Assembly: GCA_052400625.1 (NCBI GenBank)
Contig: JBQTGH010000003.1
From: Thermophagus sp052400625
GTDB taxonomy: Bacteria; Bacteroidota; Bacteroidia; Bacteroidales; Marinilabiliaceae
Strand: one strand, 5' to 3'
DNA: 64,000 bases
The notes below the pieces were generated by a model, which made no database searches, had not been told where the DNA came from, and saw nothing but the letters and a program-made list of their open reading frames with translations. Shown here one piece after another: positions 38,081 through 46,724 of the stretch (positions are counted from its first letter, which is position 1; each line of letters starts with the position of its first letter). The position numbers and the translations under genes were made by a program.

Positions 38081-38296
38081 ATGAAAACTCTAAAATTCAA
38101 AACAACCATCAAATGCAACGGATGCGTCAGCACCGTTTCTCCTTTTCTCGAAGAATCGAACAATGTCACTCATTGGTATGTTGATTTAGAGAGTCCAGAC
38201 CGAATTTTAACGGTAGAAACCGATGGCGAAGCGAAGGAAATCATCGGTTTACTCCAAAAAGCCGGATATAAGGCCGAAGTAGTAGACAACGATTAA
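38081..38296 (+). CDS. CopZ-like heavy-metal-associated protein
   Basis: A 71-residue single HMA domain with the metal motif CNGC (C12, C15). It is the right size for a copper chaperone that hands Cu(I) to CopA, 95 bp upstream in the same direction. The sequence around the motif (TTIKCNGCVSTVSPFLEE) is divergent from classical CopZ, which has MxCxxC, so metal choice may differ. Confidence 0.88.
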   Translation: MKTLKFKTTIKCNGCVSTVSPFLEESNNVTHWYVDLESPDRILTVETDGEAKEIIGLLQKAGYKAEVVDND

Positions 38297-38363
38297 GCCT
38301 CAATGTCGGGCATAATCAAGGAATGTGAGGGAAGCCATATTCTCAAAACCAAAACAGTTAATT

Positions 38364-38464
38364 ATGAAACGAGCATAGCGACTTTTGCCACAAAAGAGCA
38401 TGTATAAATTTCATTCACCCATGCGAGTTCCATTCGACCAATGACTTAGATAAATTATATACGA
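38364..38464 (+). repeat. Dispersed repeat, copy A of a tandem pair
   Basis: Begins ATGAAACGAGCATAG, then a variable hairpin (CTTTTG-CCA-CAAAAG), GAGCATGTATAAA, CATGCGAGTTCCATTCGACC and ATTATATACGA. Followed directly by copy B in the same orientation. Confidence 0.85.
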
Positions 38465-38567
38465 ACGAAACGAGCATGACAATGTGAGATTGTCACAACA
38501 AGAACATGTGTAAACGAATGGTCATGCGAGTTCCATCAGACCAATGGATTAACCAATTTTTATACGG
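38465..38567 (+). repeat. Dispersed repeat, copy B (103 bp), abutting msrB
   Basis: Contains GAGCATGACAATGTGAGATT, CACAACAAGAACATG, GGTCATGCGAGTTCCATCAG and the end TTTTTATACGG. The next base is the A of the msrB start codon. Nearly identical to 54501-54603 over its full length. Confidence 0.92.
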
Positions 38568-39017
38568 ATGAAAGCTTTATTAATCCTCATTTTCCTATTA
38601 ATCACCAACAACCTCATGGCACAAAACGACACCACAAAATTTAATTTTAAAACGCTTACCCCTCAGGAAGAATTTGTAATCCTTCATAAAGGTACGGAGC
38701 AACCCTTCAGTGGGGAATTCTACCACCATAACGAAAAGGGAATCTATTCCTGTAAGCGGTGCGGTGCAAAGCTGTACAGAAGCACCGATAAATTCGATGC
38801 CCGCTGCGGATGGCCTAGCTTCGACGACGAAATTGAAGGGGCTGTCAAACGGATGCCCGATGCAGACGGACGTCGAACCGAAATTGTCTGTGCCCGCTGC
38901 GGGGCCCATTTGGGGCATGTCTTTTTAGGTGAAGGTTTCACTCCGAAAAACACACGCCACTGCGTTAACAGCATCTCTATGGATTTTATTCCGGCGGACA
39001 CCACCAAAAAAGAATAG
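38568..39017 (+). CDS. msrB: Periplasmic peptide-methionine (R)-S-oxide reductase
   Basis: A 149-residue MsrB with a signal peptide (cut near LMAQ, residue 19). Two zinc knuckles, CKRC (62-65) and CARC (108-111), surround the fold. The catalytic cysteine is C132 in RHCVNS, and C80 in ARCGWPS is the likely resolving cysteine. It repairs oxidised methionine in envelope proteins. The gene begins exactly at the 3' end of a tandem pair of 103-bp repeats, which must therefore form its 5' leader. Confidence 0.93.
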   Translation: MKALLILIFLLITNNLMAQNDTTKFNFKTLTPQEEFVILHKGTEQPFSGEFYHHNEKGIYSCKRCGAKLYRSTDKFDARCGWPSFDDEIEGAVKRMPDADGRRTEIVCARCGAHLGHVFLGEGFTPKNTRHCVNSISMDFIPADTTKKE

Positions 39018-39115
39018 TTACGCCCCCGATACCAAATAACAGCACTGTTCACCTCTGATATCGGTTCAACCGACAACCCCTCGTGAGGGATGAAGCGATT
39101 ATGGAAAGCCGGAAT

Positions 39116-40210
39116 TTAATTTCCGGCTACCAACTCTTTTCTTAGCTCCTCAACCTTTTTGTCTGCATTCGACCCCATAAATCTTGAATAATCTTTGGTG
39201 TATAAACTGGCTAAAGAAGAAAATTTATCAGGTAATTCATGATACTTTTTCCAGGCGGCATCATAAACTTTAATCCATTTTTTTAAATCCTTACGATCTT
39301 CCCTCAATTGAGCATCGGATAAATAAACTATACTTCGATAAATTTCATAGAGACGCAAACCATAATAACATGACCCAACAACATAATTTTGGGTTTCTTC
39401 ATCCGGCCAATTAATCTTTTTGGCCAGTTTTATAATTTCCCGCCATTTTGCAACAGACTCGTCTTTTTGCATTAAATTACGTTGCTGACCTTCGGCATCT
39501 TTTGTGGGCACCGGCCAGCCAATACCCTGATCCCGCGTCCACCAGGGATTCATATCCCGATGTGTGGTATTACGTCCACGAATAACGGCTTCGGCCGACA
39601 ACAAGCAAAGTCTTCGGAAAGAATCTATATCATCACCCTTTAAGTGAAGACGCTCCGAGACATAACGTTTAAATACTTCTTCTTCGCTCTGGGAAGGATC
39701 GGCCGCCCATTGTGCCATCACCCAAGCGTTTAGTTCGCACCATAACTCATTCTTGATGTATGGGCCACCCCATCCTCCACCTCGAGACCAGGTCCAAATT
39801 CCGGAATACAATTCCGGCCTTTTTTCTGTAAACTCACGCAGACTGTTTATCTTATCGGGCTCCATACTTAAGTGCTCTTCAAAACCTTCTATTACACCAT
39901 TAGCAATATAATTAGGATAAGCCCCTTTCCCTTCATATTCTCGGGCACACTGTACTTCTATTATTTGCTTATGACGCCCCTGCCCGATCACCTTACTAAA
40001 GGAATTGCCACGATGAAAGTCGCCCTCGCAATGCTTAATGCTGATAATTAAATTGGGATGCGGCGCCACCTCTTCATTCACCTTTAGATACGCTTTCATA
40101 TTTCTATCAAATGAAAGCCACGTGCGGAAAATCAAAGTCTTTTTTAACCTCTCACATATTCCACCTATATTATCGAAGAGATATCCGTTAATTATATCAA
40201 AAAACAGACA
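39116..40210 (-). pseudogene. 5'-truncated alpha-glucuronidase-like glycoside hydrolase
   Basis: The frame reads well as the C-terminal half of a large glycoside hydrolase: LIFRTWLSFDRNMKAYL, PHPNLIISIKHCEGDF, IEVQCAREYEGKGAYPNY, GIWTWSRGGGWGGPYIKNEL and WWTRDQGIGWP. From memory such proteins are around twice this length and are annotated as alpha-glucuronidase-like; the family assignment is tentative. The same frame is open upstream to about 40210, past the first Met at 40135, and runs into the end of the T9SS gene with no start or signal peptide, so the first half is missing through a deletion. Confidence 0.6.
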
Positions 40211-40218
40211 GCGAATAA

Positions 40219-40758
40219 TTAGTTTACAACAACCTTGGAGATATTCAAAACCGCCCCACCATTTCCGTATAAAGTCACCACATAAATCCCTTTTTTCAAT
40301 CCTGAAGTAGGAAAAACCAACCGATTCTCAACAAATATTTTGCGTTGGTCTTTTACCAACGAGCCGGTGATATCGAAAAGAGCACCCGAGAACCTGATAT
40401 TCTCCTTAGAAGTAACTACAATTTGATTACTTTTTTTCTGATACCAAATCTTGAAACTTGACTGATCCGATTCCGAAAAATAGGTCATTGAACCCGATCT
40501 CTCGCCTAATACGACCAAATCTAATTCTTTATCATGAATAGCAGGATTTATAAAACGGTCTTCATCAGTCCGCTCCATGAGCGCCTCATGCTCCGGTTCC
40601 GTCGACATCTTAGTAGATGGATCGACGATACATGCTTCCACACCATAGCTTTTCTGTCCCGGTTCCACATCGACCCTATTACCAATCAAATTGAAACCGA
40701 ATAGATTAACGCTAAGAAACAACAATATCAATCCTGAGTAGAATTTCTTCATCCGCAA
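40219..40758 (-). CDS. Small exported protein with type IX secretion sorting domain
   Basis: A 179-residue protein with a signal peptide (MRMKKFYSGLILLFLSVNLFG). The last 75 residues have the T9SS type A pattern: strands around VVTSKENIRFSGALFDITG, then FPTSGLKKGIYVVTLYGNGG and ending KVVVN. It should pass the outer membrane by the T9SS and be anchored or released. Between signal and sorting domain only about 80 residues remain, with no family I know; it may itself be the two ends of a larger protein. Confidence 0.75.
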   Translation of the reverse strand: MRMKKFYSGLILLFLSVNLFGFNLIGNRVDVEPGQKSYGVEACIVDPSTKMSTEPEHEALMERTDEDRFINPAIHDKELDLVVLGERSGSMTYFSESDQSSFKIWYQKKSNQIVVTSKENIRFSGALFDITGSLVKDQRKIFVENRLVFPTSGLKKGIYVVTLYGNGGAVLNISKVVVN

Positions 40759-40955
40759 TATTTAAAATTTTCCGTTAAAATAGGAAAGGTTTTAAAAACC
40801 ACCAAACTCAAACCATTAAAAATCAGATTTATGTTTTTTCCCATTCCCCCAGCCTATTCACTTTCATATTCTCCCACAATGGTCTGGTGTCGCCACAACT
40901 AAACCTCCAACTAAAATTACACCTCCATAAACCGTGTCTATTTCAGACGAAACCT

Positions 40956-40963
40956 TAAATTTG
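40956..40963 (+). promoter_or_regulatory. Promoter -7 element of the lutA-like gene
   Basis: TAAATTTG fits TAnnTTTG, 19 bp before the start codon. Confidence 0.55.
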
Positions 40964-40982
40964 CAACAAATAATCAAACAAC

Positions 40983-41702
40983 ATGACTGCAGACTTATTT
41001 ATCCCCTGTTTCATTGACCAATTATATCCCCAAACCGGATGGAATGTCGTTAAAGTCCTGGAAAAAGCCGGAGTAGAAGTTAATTACAACCCCAGACAAA
41101 CATGTTGCGGACAGCCAACCTTTAACAGCGGCTACTGGAACGCGTCACGAAAAGTAGCGGGAAAATTCATCAAAGATTTCCCTAACGACCGCCCAATCGT
41201 TGTTCCATCAGCTTCTTGTGCCGCTTATATTCGGCATCACTATCCGGAACTATTTAAAGATCAACCTGAAATGAAACAAGAGGTCGACAGGGTGTCCAGA
41301 AACGTCGTCGAACTGACCGATTTTCTAGTAAATCATCTGAAAATCGAAAATTTTGATGCCAGCTTTCGTCATAAGGTAACCTATCATGACGCCTGTTCCG
41401 CTTTACGTGAATATGGCCTTAAAGATGAACCTCGTCGCCTACTGTCTCATGTCCGCGGACTGGAATTAAAGGAGTTGCCCGAAAACACCACCTGCTGCGG
41501 TTTTGGAGGAACCTTTATGGTTAAATTTGTGCCCATATCAACGGCCATGGTCGAACAAAAAGTGGAAAATGCACTCTCTACTGGGGCGGAATATATCGTT
41601 TCTACGGAAGCTTCCTGTCTCCTGAACATTGAAGGTTACATCCGTAAAAACGAACTGCCCTTAAAAACAATACATATTGCAGATATTTTGGCTAAGTTCT
41701 AA
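40983..41702 (+). CDS. lutA: LutA-like (Fe-S)-binding oxidoreductase subunit
   Basis: A 239-residue protein with two CCG domains: TCCGQPTFNSGYW near residue 40 and TTCCGFGGTFMVKF near residue 170, plus HDACSALREYG. LutA with LutB and LutC oxidises L-lactate to pyruvate. The partner genes are not in this window, so they lie elsewhere or the protein serves another oxidase. Its stop lies 3 bp from the stop of the convergent ABC transporter gene. Confidence 0.88.
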   Translation: MTADLFIPCFIDQLYPQTGWNVVKVLEKAGVEVNYNPRQTCCGQPTFNSGYWNASRKVAGKFIKDFPNDRPIVVPSASCAAYIRHHYPELFKDQPEMKQEVDRVSRNVVELTDFLVNHLKIENFDASFRHKVTYHDACSALREYGLKDEPRRLLSHVRGLELKELPENTTCCGFGGTFMVKFVPISTAMVEQKVENALSTGAEYIVSTEASCLLNIEGYIRKNELPLKTIHIADILAKF

Positions 41703-41705
41703 GCC

Positions 41706-43529
41706 TTAGCCCATCTGCAGCTCATGAAGCTTTCTATAGACGCCGCCTTTTTCCACCAATTCCATATGGTTCCCGGTTTCCACAATTTCTCCGTCTTGGA
41801 ACACATAGATGCAATCGGCTTTCCGAATGGTCGAAAGCCGGTGAGCAATCACGATTGAAGTTCTATTGACCATCAGTTTCTCCAGAGCTTCCTGAACAAG
41901 TTTTTCCGACTCCGTATCCAAGGCCGAGGTAGCCTCATCCAAAATTAATATGGGCGGATTTTTCAACACCGCACGGGCAATGCTAATGCGTTGTCGCTGA
42001 CCACCGGACAAACGACTCCCACGATCTCCCACTACGGTATCGTAGCCCTTCTCTGTGGCCATAATAAACTCATGCGCATTGGCCACTTTGGCAGCTTCTT
42101 CCACCTGTTCTAGGGTCGCATCTTCAACCCCAAAAGCAATGTTATTGAATATGGTATCATTAAATAGAATTGCATCCTGATTGACATTTCCCATCAGATT
42201 ACGCAAATCCTTAATTTTTAAATCTCGAACATCAATCCCATCTACCAGAACAGCACCGTCCTGCACATCATAAAACCGCGGAAGAAGATCCACAAAGGTA
42301 GACTTACCACTACCCGACTGACCAACCAGCGCGATGGTTTTGCCTTTGGGAATGGACAATGAGATGTTCTTAAGAACGGGAGTTTGATTATAGGCAAATG
42401 TTACATTCCGGTATTCTATCCCTTGCTTCAAATCTCGAATGCTCTTGGCATCGGATGATTCCTTTATTTTAACTTCGGCACTCAAAAGACCATCAATACG
42501 ATCAAAGGCCGCCAACCCTTTCTGGATGTTATATAAGGCTTTGGAAAAGGCTTTGGCAGGATTAATCACCTGATAAAAAATCCCCAGATAAGCCAGAAAA
42601 CCGGCAGCACTTATGGTATTTGTTTCCGTCAAAATCAAGGTTCCTCCGAACCAAACCAAAATAACGACCACGATAGTACCCAAAAATTCACTCATAGGAT
42701 GCGCAAGATCACGCCTTCGCATCAAACGATCCATTATGGATCGGTAATCTTCCACCTCTCCCTCAAATCGTTTATTCATCCGACTTTCTGCATTAAAAGC
42801 TTTTATGATCCTTAACCCGGAAAGTGTCTCCTCGATGATCCCCAACAAGTCCCCCATCTTATTTTGACCATCACGCGACGTCTTCTTCAAACTTTTACCG
42901 ACCCGTCCGATTATGAAACCGGCAACCGGCAACACAATCAACACAAACAATGTAAGCTTAACGCTAAACACCAACATCGCCGCCAAAAAAACCAATATGA
43001 GTACTGGATTCTTCAAAAACATATCGAGCGATGACATGATTGAGTTTTCAACTTCCTGAACATCGCCGGTGGAACGAGCGATTATATCACCTTTTCGTTC
43101 GTCACTGAAAAAACCATTATGCAACTCAAGAATTTTGCTGTAGATCTGCGACCGAAGATCGCGTACAACCCCGTTGCGGATCCCAATACTGGCATACGAA
43201 GCCAAGTAGGTAAAGCCCGTTTTTAGAAACGTACCAATAACCAGAAATACCCCAACAAACAGCAGCGACCAGCCGGGACCGTAATTGATCTTTAGTTGGG
43301 TGATATAATAGTAGAGATTATGCTTTATATCACTAAAACTGAAACTCCAATCCACCAAAGTAAAAACATCATTGTCCTGAGATAAAATAATTTCTAACAT
43401 GGGAATCATTAATGCCACAGAAAAGACGGCAAACAACCCTGATAGAAGGTTAAACAGAAAATTAAAAAACAGCAAATGCTTATACGGCGGTAGAAACCGC
43501 TTCATAATAAACCAAAAATCCCTCATCAA
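41706..43529 (-). CDS. MsbA-like ABC exporter (fused permease and ATPase)
   Basis: A 607-residue half-transporter. Six transmembrane helices fill residues 20-330. The ATPase carries Walker A GQSGSGKST, the signature LSGGQRQR and Walker B ILILDEATSALD, then the H-loop in IVIAHRLSTI. The architecture suits lipid or drug export; MsbA-type lipid flipping is a reasonable guess but not provable here. It lies downstream of purB in the same direction with a 95-bp gap. Confidence 0.92.
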   Translation of the reverse strand: MMRDFWFIMKRFLPPYKHLLFFNFLFNLLSGLFAVFSVALMIPMLEIILSQDNDVFTLVDWSFSFSDIKHNLYYYITQLKINYGPGWSLLFVGVFLVIGTFLKTGFTYLASYASIGIRNGVVRDLRSQIYSKILELHNGFFSDERKGDIIARSTGDVQEVENSIMSSLDMFLKNPVLILVFLAAMLVFSVKLTLFVLIVLPVAGFIIGRVGKSLKKTSRDGQNKMGDLLGIIEETLSGLRIIKAFNAESRMNKRFEGEVEDYRSIMDRLMRRRDLAHPMSEFLGTIVVVILVWFGGTLILTETNTISAAGFLAYLGIFYQVINPAKAFSKALYNIQKGLAAFDRIDGLLSAEVKIKESSDAKSIRDLKQGIEYRNVTFAYNQTPVLKNISLSIPKGKTIALVGQSGSGKSTFVDLLPRFYDVQDGAVLVDGIDVRDLKIKDLRNLMGNVNQDAILFNDTIFNNIAFGVEDATLEQVEEAAKVANAHEFIMATEKGYDTVVGDRGSRLSGGQRQRISIARAVLKNPPILILDEATSALDTESEKLVQEALEKLMVNRTSIVIAHRLSTIRKADCIYVFQDGEIVETGNHMELVEKGGVYRKLHELQMG

Positions 43530-43624
43530 AAGCTAATTAGATACTTCAACATTCTTCAATAGTGAACCACCGACAACGACTCTTTTATCAAGCAGGTTAC
43601 ACAAAAACAATTTTTTTAATATCG

Positions 43625-44980
43625 TTAAAACAAATCAACTCCGGTGTAGTTTTGCGGCGTTATCTTCTTAAGTTCTTCTTTTACGCGCTCGTCCACTTCC
43701 AGCCGATCCACAAAGCGAGCAATGGATTCCTCATTGATCTCCTCATTGGTACGTGTCAAATCTTTCAGTGCTTCATAAGGATTGGGAAAGCCTTCTCGAC
43801 GCAGGATGGTCTGCATTGCTTCTGCAACTACAGCCCAATTCTTTTCAAGATCGCGCTCAATGGCGGCTTTATTGATCAAAAGCTTATCCAAACCTTTTTT
43901 TAACGATTGCATCGCCAATATGGAATGAGCCATAGGGACACCCACATTTCGCAATACAGTACTGTCAGTCAAATCTCGCTGAAGTCGCGACAATGGCAGC
44001 TTGGAGGATAAATGTTCAAATAGAGCATTGGCAACCCCAAGATTTCCCTCTGCATTTTCAAAATCAATGGGATTTACTTTGTGAGGCATGGCACTCGATC
44101 CTACTTCTCCCTTTTTTATCTTCTGCTTAAAATACTCCATCATGATATAAGACCAAAAATCACGTGCCAGATCTATCAAGATGGTATTTATTCGCTTAAA
44201 GTTATCAAATATCGCTCCAAGATTATCGTAATGAGATATTTGAGTAGTTACCTGCTCACGTTCCAGTCGAAGCTTTTCCGAGGTAAATCGATTGGCAAAA
44301 TCAACCCAATCAATATCGGGATAGGCCACCTTATGCGCATTAAAATTCCCTGTGGCACCACCAAATTTGGCGGAACAGGGCAGCTCTTTCAGCAACATCA
44401 GCTGACGATTCAGGCGCTCCACAAAAACACGCACCTCTTTCCCCAATCGCGTAGGAGATGCCGGCTGACCATGCGTACGTGCCAACATAGGAATATCTTT
44501 CCATTCATTGGACAGCGATTCCAGTTTCCCTACCAGCTCTTCCAAAAAAGGATAATAAACCTCGTGGACCGCATCACGCAACGACGCAGGAATAGCCGTA
44601 TTGTTGACATCCTGTGATGTTAATCCAAAATGGAGAAACTCTTTATAGCTTTGCAATCCCAATTCATCAAACTTCTCTTTCAGATAGTATTCAACAGCTT
44701 TTACATCATGATTGGTAGTGCACTCTATTTCTTTCACCTTTTCGGCATCTTCAAGCTTAAAGTTACGGTATATGGATCGTAAACGTTCGAAGTGTCCATG
44801 ATCAAATCCTTTCAGCTGTTCCAGCGGTTCCTCACACAAAGCAATGAAATATTCAACTTCAACAAGAATTCTGTAACGAATCAACGCATATTCCGAAAAA
44901 TAGAGGGCCAACCCATCCACCTTGGTACGATAACGGCCGTCAATGGGAGATATGGCTGTAAGTAAATGAAGGTCTGTCAT
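43625..44980 (-). CDS. purB: Adenylosuccinate lyase
   Basis: A 451-residue enzyme of purine synthesis that cleaves SAICAR and adenylosuccinate. The fumarase-superfamily signature is SSAMPHKVNPIDFENAEGN with the catalytic serine; ARTHGQPASPTRLG and CTTNHDVKAVEYYL are the other two conserved regions. The long form with a C-terminal domain resembles the E. coli enzyme. Monocistronic or leading the ABC exporter gene. Confidence 0.96.
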   Translation of the reverse strand: MTDLHLLTAISPIDGRYRTKVDGLALYFSEYALIRYRILVEVEYFIALCEEPLEQLKGFDHGHFERLRSIYRNFKLEDAEKVKEIECTTNHDVKAVEYYLKEKFDELGLQSYKEFLHFGLTSQDVNNTAIPASLRDAVHEVYYPFLEELVGKLESLSNEWKDIPMLARTHGQPASPTRLGKEVRVFVERLNRQLMLLKELPCSAKFGGATGNFNAHKVAYPDIDWVDFANRFTSEKLRLEREQVTTQISHYDNLGAIFDNFKRINTILIDLARDFWSYIMMEYFKQKIKKGEVGSSAMPHKVNPIDFENAEGNLGVANALFEHLSSKLPLSRLQRDLTDSTVLRNVGVPMAHSILAMQSLKKGLDKLLINKAAIERDLEKNWAVVAEAMQTILRREGFPNPYEALKDLTRTNEEINEESIARFVDRLEVDERVKEELKKITPQNYTGVDLF

Positions 44981-45287
44981 AACTTAATCTTTTTAACCCT
45001 GGCAAAGGTAGGAAAAATAACTAATATTGCCCTGTTACGCCTCCATACAGGCAAACCATCGTCAATGAAACAGAAGTTTACAACAATAACCTTGAACCCT
45101 AGTATAAAAGTATTATTTTTGAACGATCATGATTGACCTTGGAGACACGAAAGGTGTAAGTCATTGAAGAACAACTCTGGTAAATCTATTCAAAAAATAT
45201 TGGTTCCAAAATGGCTTTGGGCAGCAATTTTAAAAAAATACAACCAACGCCGCTCCTAATCAAAAAAACAACTGATAAATCATCAAC

Positions 45288-46010
45288 ATGCAAATATTCT
45301 ACGATCCGGATATTCTCAAAAACGAAGGAATTCTCAACGAAGAAGAATCCAAACATTGCATAAAAGTACTCCGACACAAAGTAGGTGACGTCATAAATGT
45401 CATTACAGGCAATGGAGAACGTCTCATCTGCACCATTACCGATGCTTCGCCAAAAGCTTGTCAGCTGACGGTTAATCGTCACGAAACTGAAGATAAACCT
45501 TCCAGTATCTGTCATATTGCTATTGCACCTACCAAAAGTATCGACAGGTTCGAATGGTTTCTGGAAAAAAGTACCGAACTGGGGGTAGATAAAATTACAC
45601 CCATTCTGTGCAAACAATCGGAAAGAAAACAGATCCGATTACCCAGATTGGAAAAGGTAATCACTGCTGCCACCAAACAATCACTCAGATTATGGCGCCC
45701 ACAGATCACTGAATTAACCAACATAAAAGATTTTTTGTCCTCATCTCATCAGGAACAACTGAAATTTATTGCCTATTGCGATGATCTTCAAGAACGTAAA
45801 TATTTACCATCACTGTTGACAAATCGAAATAAAGAACAAAGTGTTTTAATACTAATCGGCCCAGAAGGTGACTTTACGAATGATGAGGTGCAATTGGCCC
45901 AGAAAAAGGGATTTATCCCCATCTCTCTGGGGAACAACAGGCTTCGAACCGAAACAGCCGGAATAGCAGCCTGCATGGCGGTTAAACTCTTGGAAAATAT
46001 TTACAAATAA
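45288..46010 (+). CDS. rsmE: 16S rRNA (uracil1498-N3)-methyltransferase
   Basis: A 240-residue SPOUT methyltransferase that methylates U1498 in the decoding centre of 16S rRNA. The N-terminal PUA-like part (EESKHCIKVLRHKVGDVI) is followed by the knotted domain with LIGPEGDFTNDE and LGNNRLRTETAGIAA, which binds S-adenosylmethionine. The last 10 bases overlap the convergent Rrf2 gene. Confidence 0.95.
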   Translation: MQIFYDPDILKNEGILNEEESKHCIKVLRHKVGDVINVITGNGERLICTITDASPKACQLTVNRHETEDKPSSICHIAIAPTKSIDRFEWFLEKSTELGVDKITPILCKQSERKQIRLPRLEKVITAATKQSLRLWRPQITELTNIKDFLSSSHQEQLKFIAYCDDLQERKYLPSLLTNRNKEQSVLILIGPEGDFTNDEVQLAQKKGFIPISLGNNRLRTETAGIAACMAVKLLENIYK

Positions 46011-46399
46011 TCCTGTAGGGTATGTCCTTCCAAATAATCTTTTATCTGCTTCGACACGCTGGGTGAAAGATCGCCCATCAGGCATTTGCCAAATGGACAG
46101 TGATCTCGATTCATAGGACAGGTTTGAACATTCAACGGCCCTTCAATGGCTTCATAGATATCCAAAAGCTTGATTTCTCCAGGCTCTTTCTTCAAAACAA
46201 ATCCTCCGGATGGTCCTCTATTTGAAGATACCAACCCCTCCTTTGATAGCCTTTGCATTACTTTAGCTATATGATGACGGGAACTCCCAATCAATTCCGA
46301 TATCTTACTTACATTCAGCATCTCATCGGCACGGGCTATCATGACCATACTATGTAAGCCTATCGATGCTGCTTCAGTAAGTGTTACAATACTCCCCAT
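46001..46399 (-). CDS. Rrf2 family transcriptional regulator
   Basis: A 132-residue Rrf2 regulator with winged-helix motif SRHHIAKVMQRLSKEGLVSS and the wing GPSGGFVLKK. Three cysteines in TCPMNRDHCPFGKC sit where NsrR and IscR bind an iron-sulfur cluster, so it may sense NO, oxygen or cluster status. Targets are unknown; no classical target operon adjoins it. Confidence 0.9.
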   Translation of the reverse strand: MGSIVTLTEAASIGLHSMVMIARADEMLNVSKISELIGSSRHHIAKVMQRLSKEGLVSSNRGPSGGFVLKKEPGEIKLLDIYEAIEGPLNVQTCPMNRDHCPFGKCLMGDLSPSVSKQIKDYLEGHTLQDYL

Positions 46400-46654
46400 A
46401 CAAAACTTTCTCTTTTATAATTACGGTAAAAAAATGGGAAAAGGATTCTTAATTGGTTGTGTTTATTATCTATAACTAATTTTTATTCCACCTCATCTGG
46501 CTTATATTTAAATTTCTTTCTATAAACATCAAACCTGACATTAGAACCAGAAAAGCGTGAGTTAAACGACCATAAGATCTGCAAACCTTAAATCCTATCT
46601 CATTCCCACAAATTTCCAATAATAAATGCACAAAGGTATATAAAAACAAAAATC
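46400..46654. other. Intergenic region, no gene seen
   Basis: The first part should hold the Rrf2 promoter (minus strand). Nothing else recognised before the pfp terminator. Confidence 0.35.
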
Positions 46655-46699
46655 AACCCGTACCCCGAAAGATAAAATTTCTTTCAATGGTACGGGTTT
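46640..46699 (-). terminator. Intrinsic terminator of the PPi-phosphofructokinase gene
   Basis: The 10-bp stem AACCCGTACC/GGTACGGGTT with a long loop is followed, on the minus strand, by two T-runs. It starts 26 bp after the stop codon. Confidence 0.75.
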
Positions 46700-46724
46700 A
46701 TGATTCACCTGAATTATTTTGCTT

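Noticed and set aside
44081..44617. 178-codon plus-strand frame
   Set aside because: Antisense shadow of purB.
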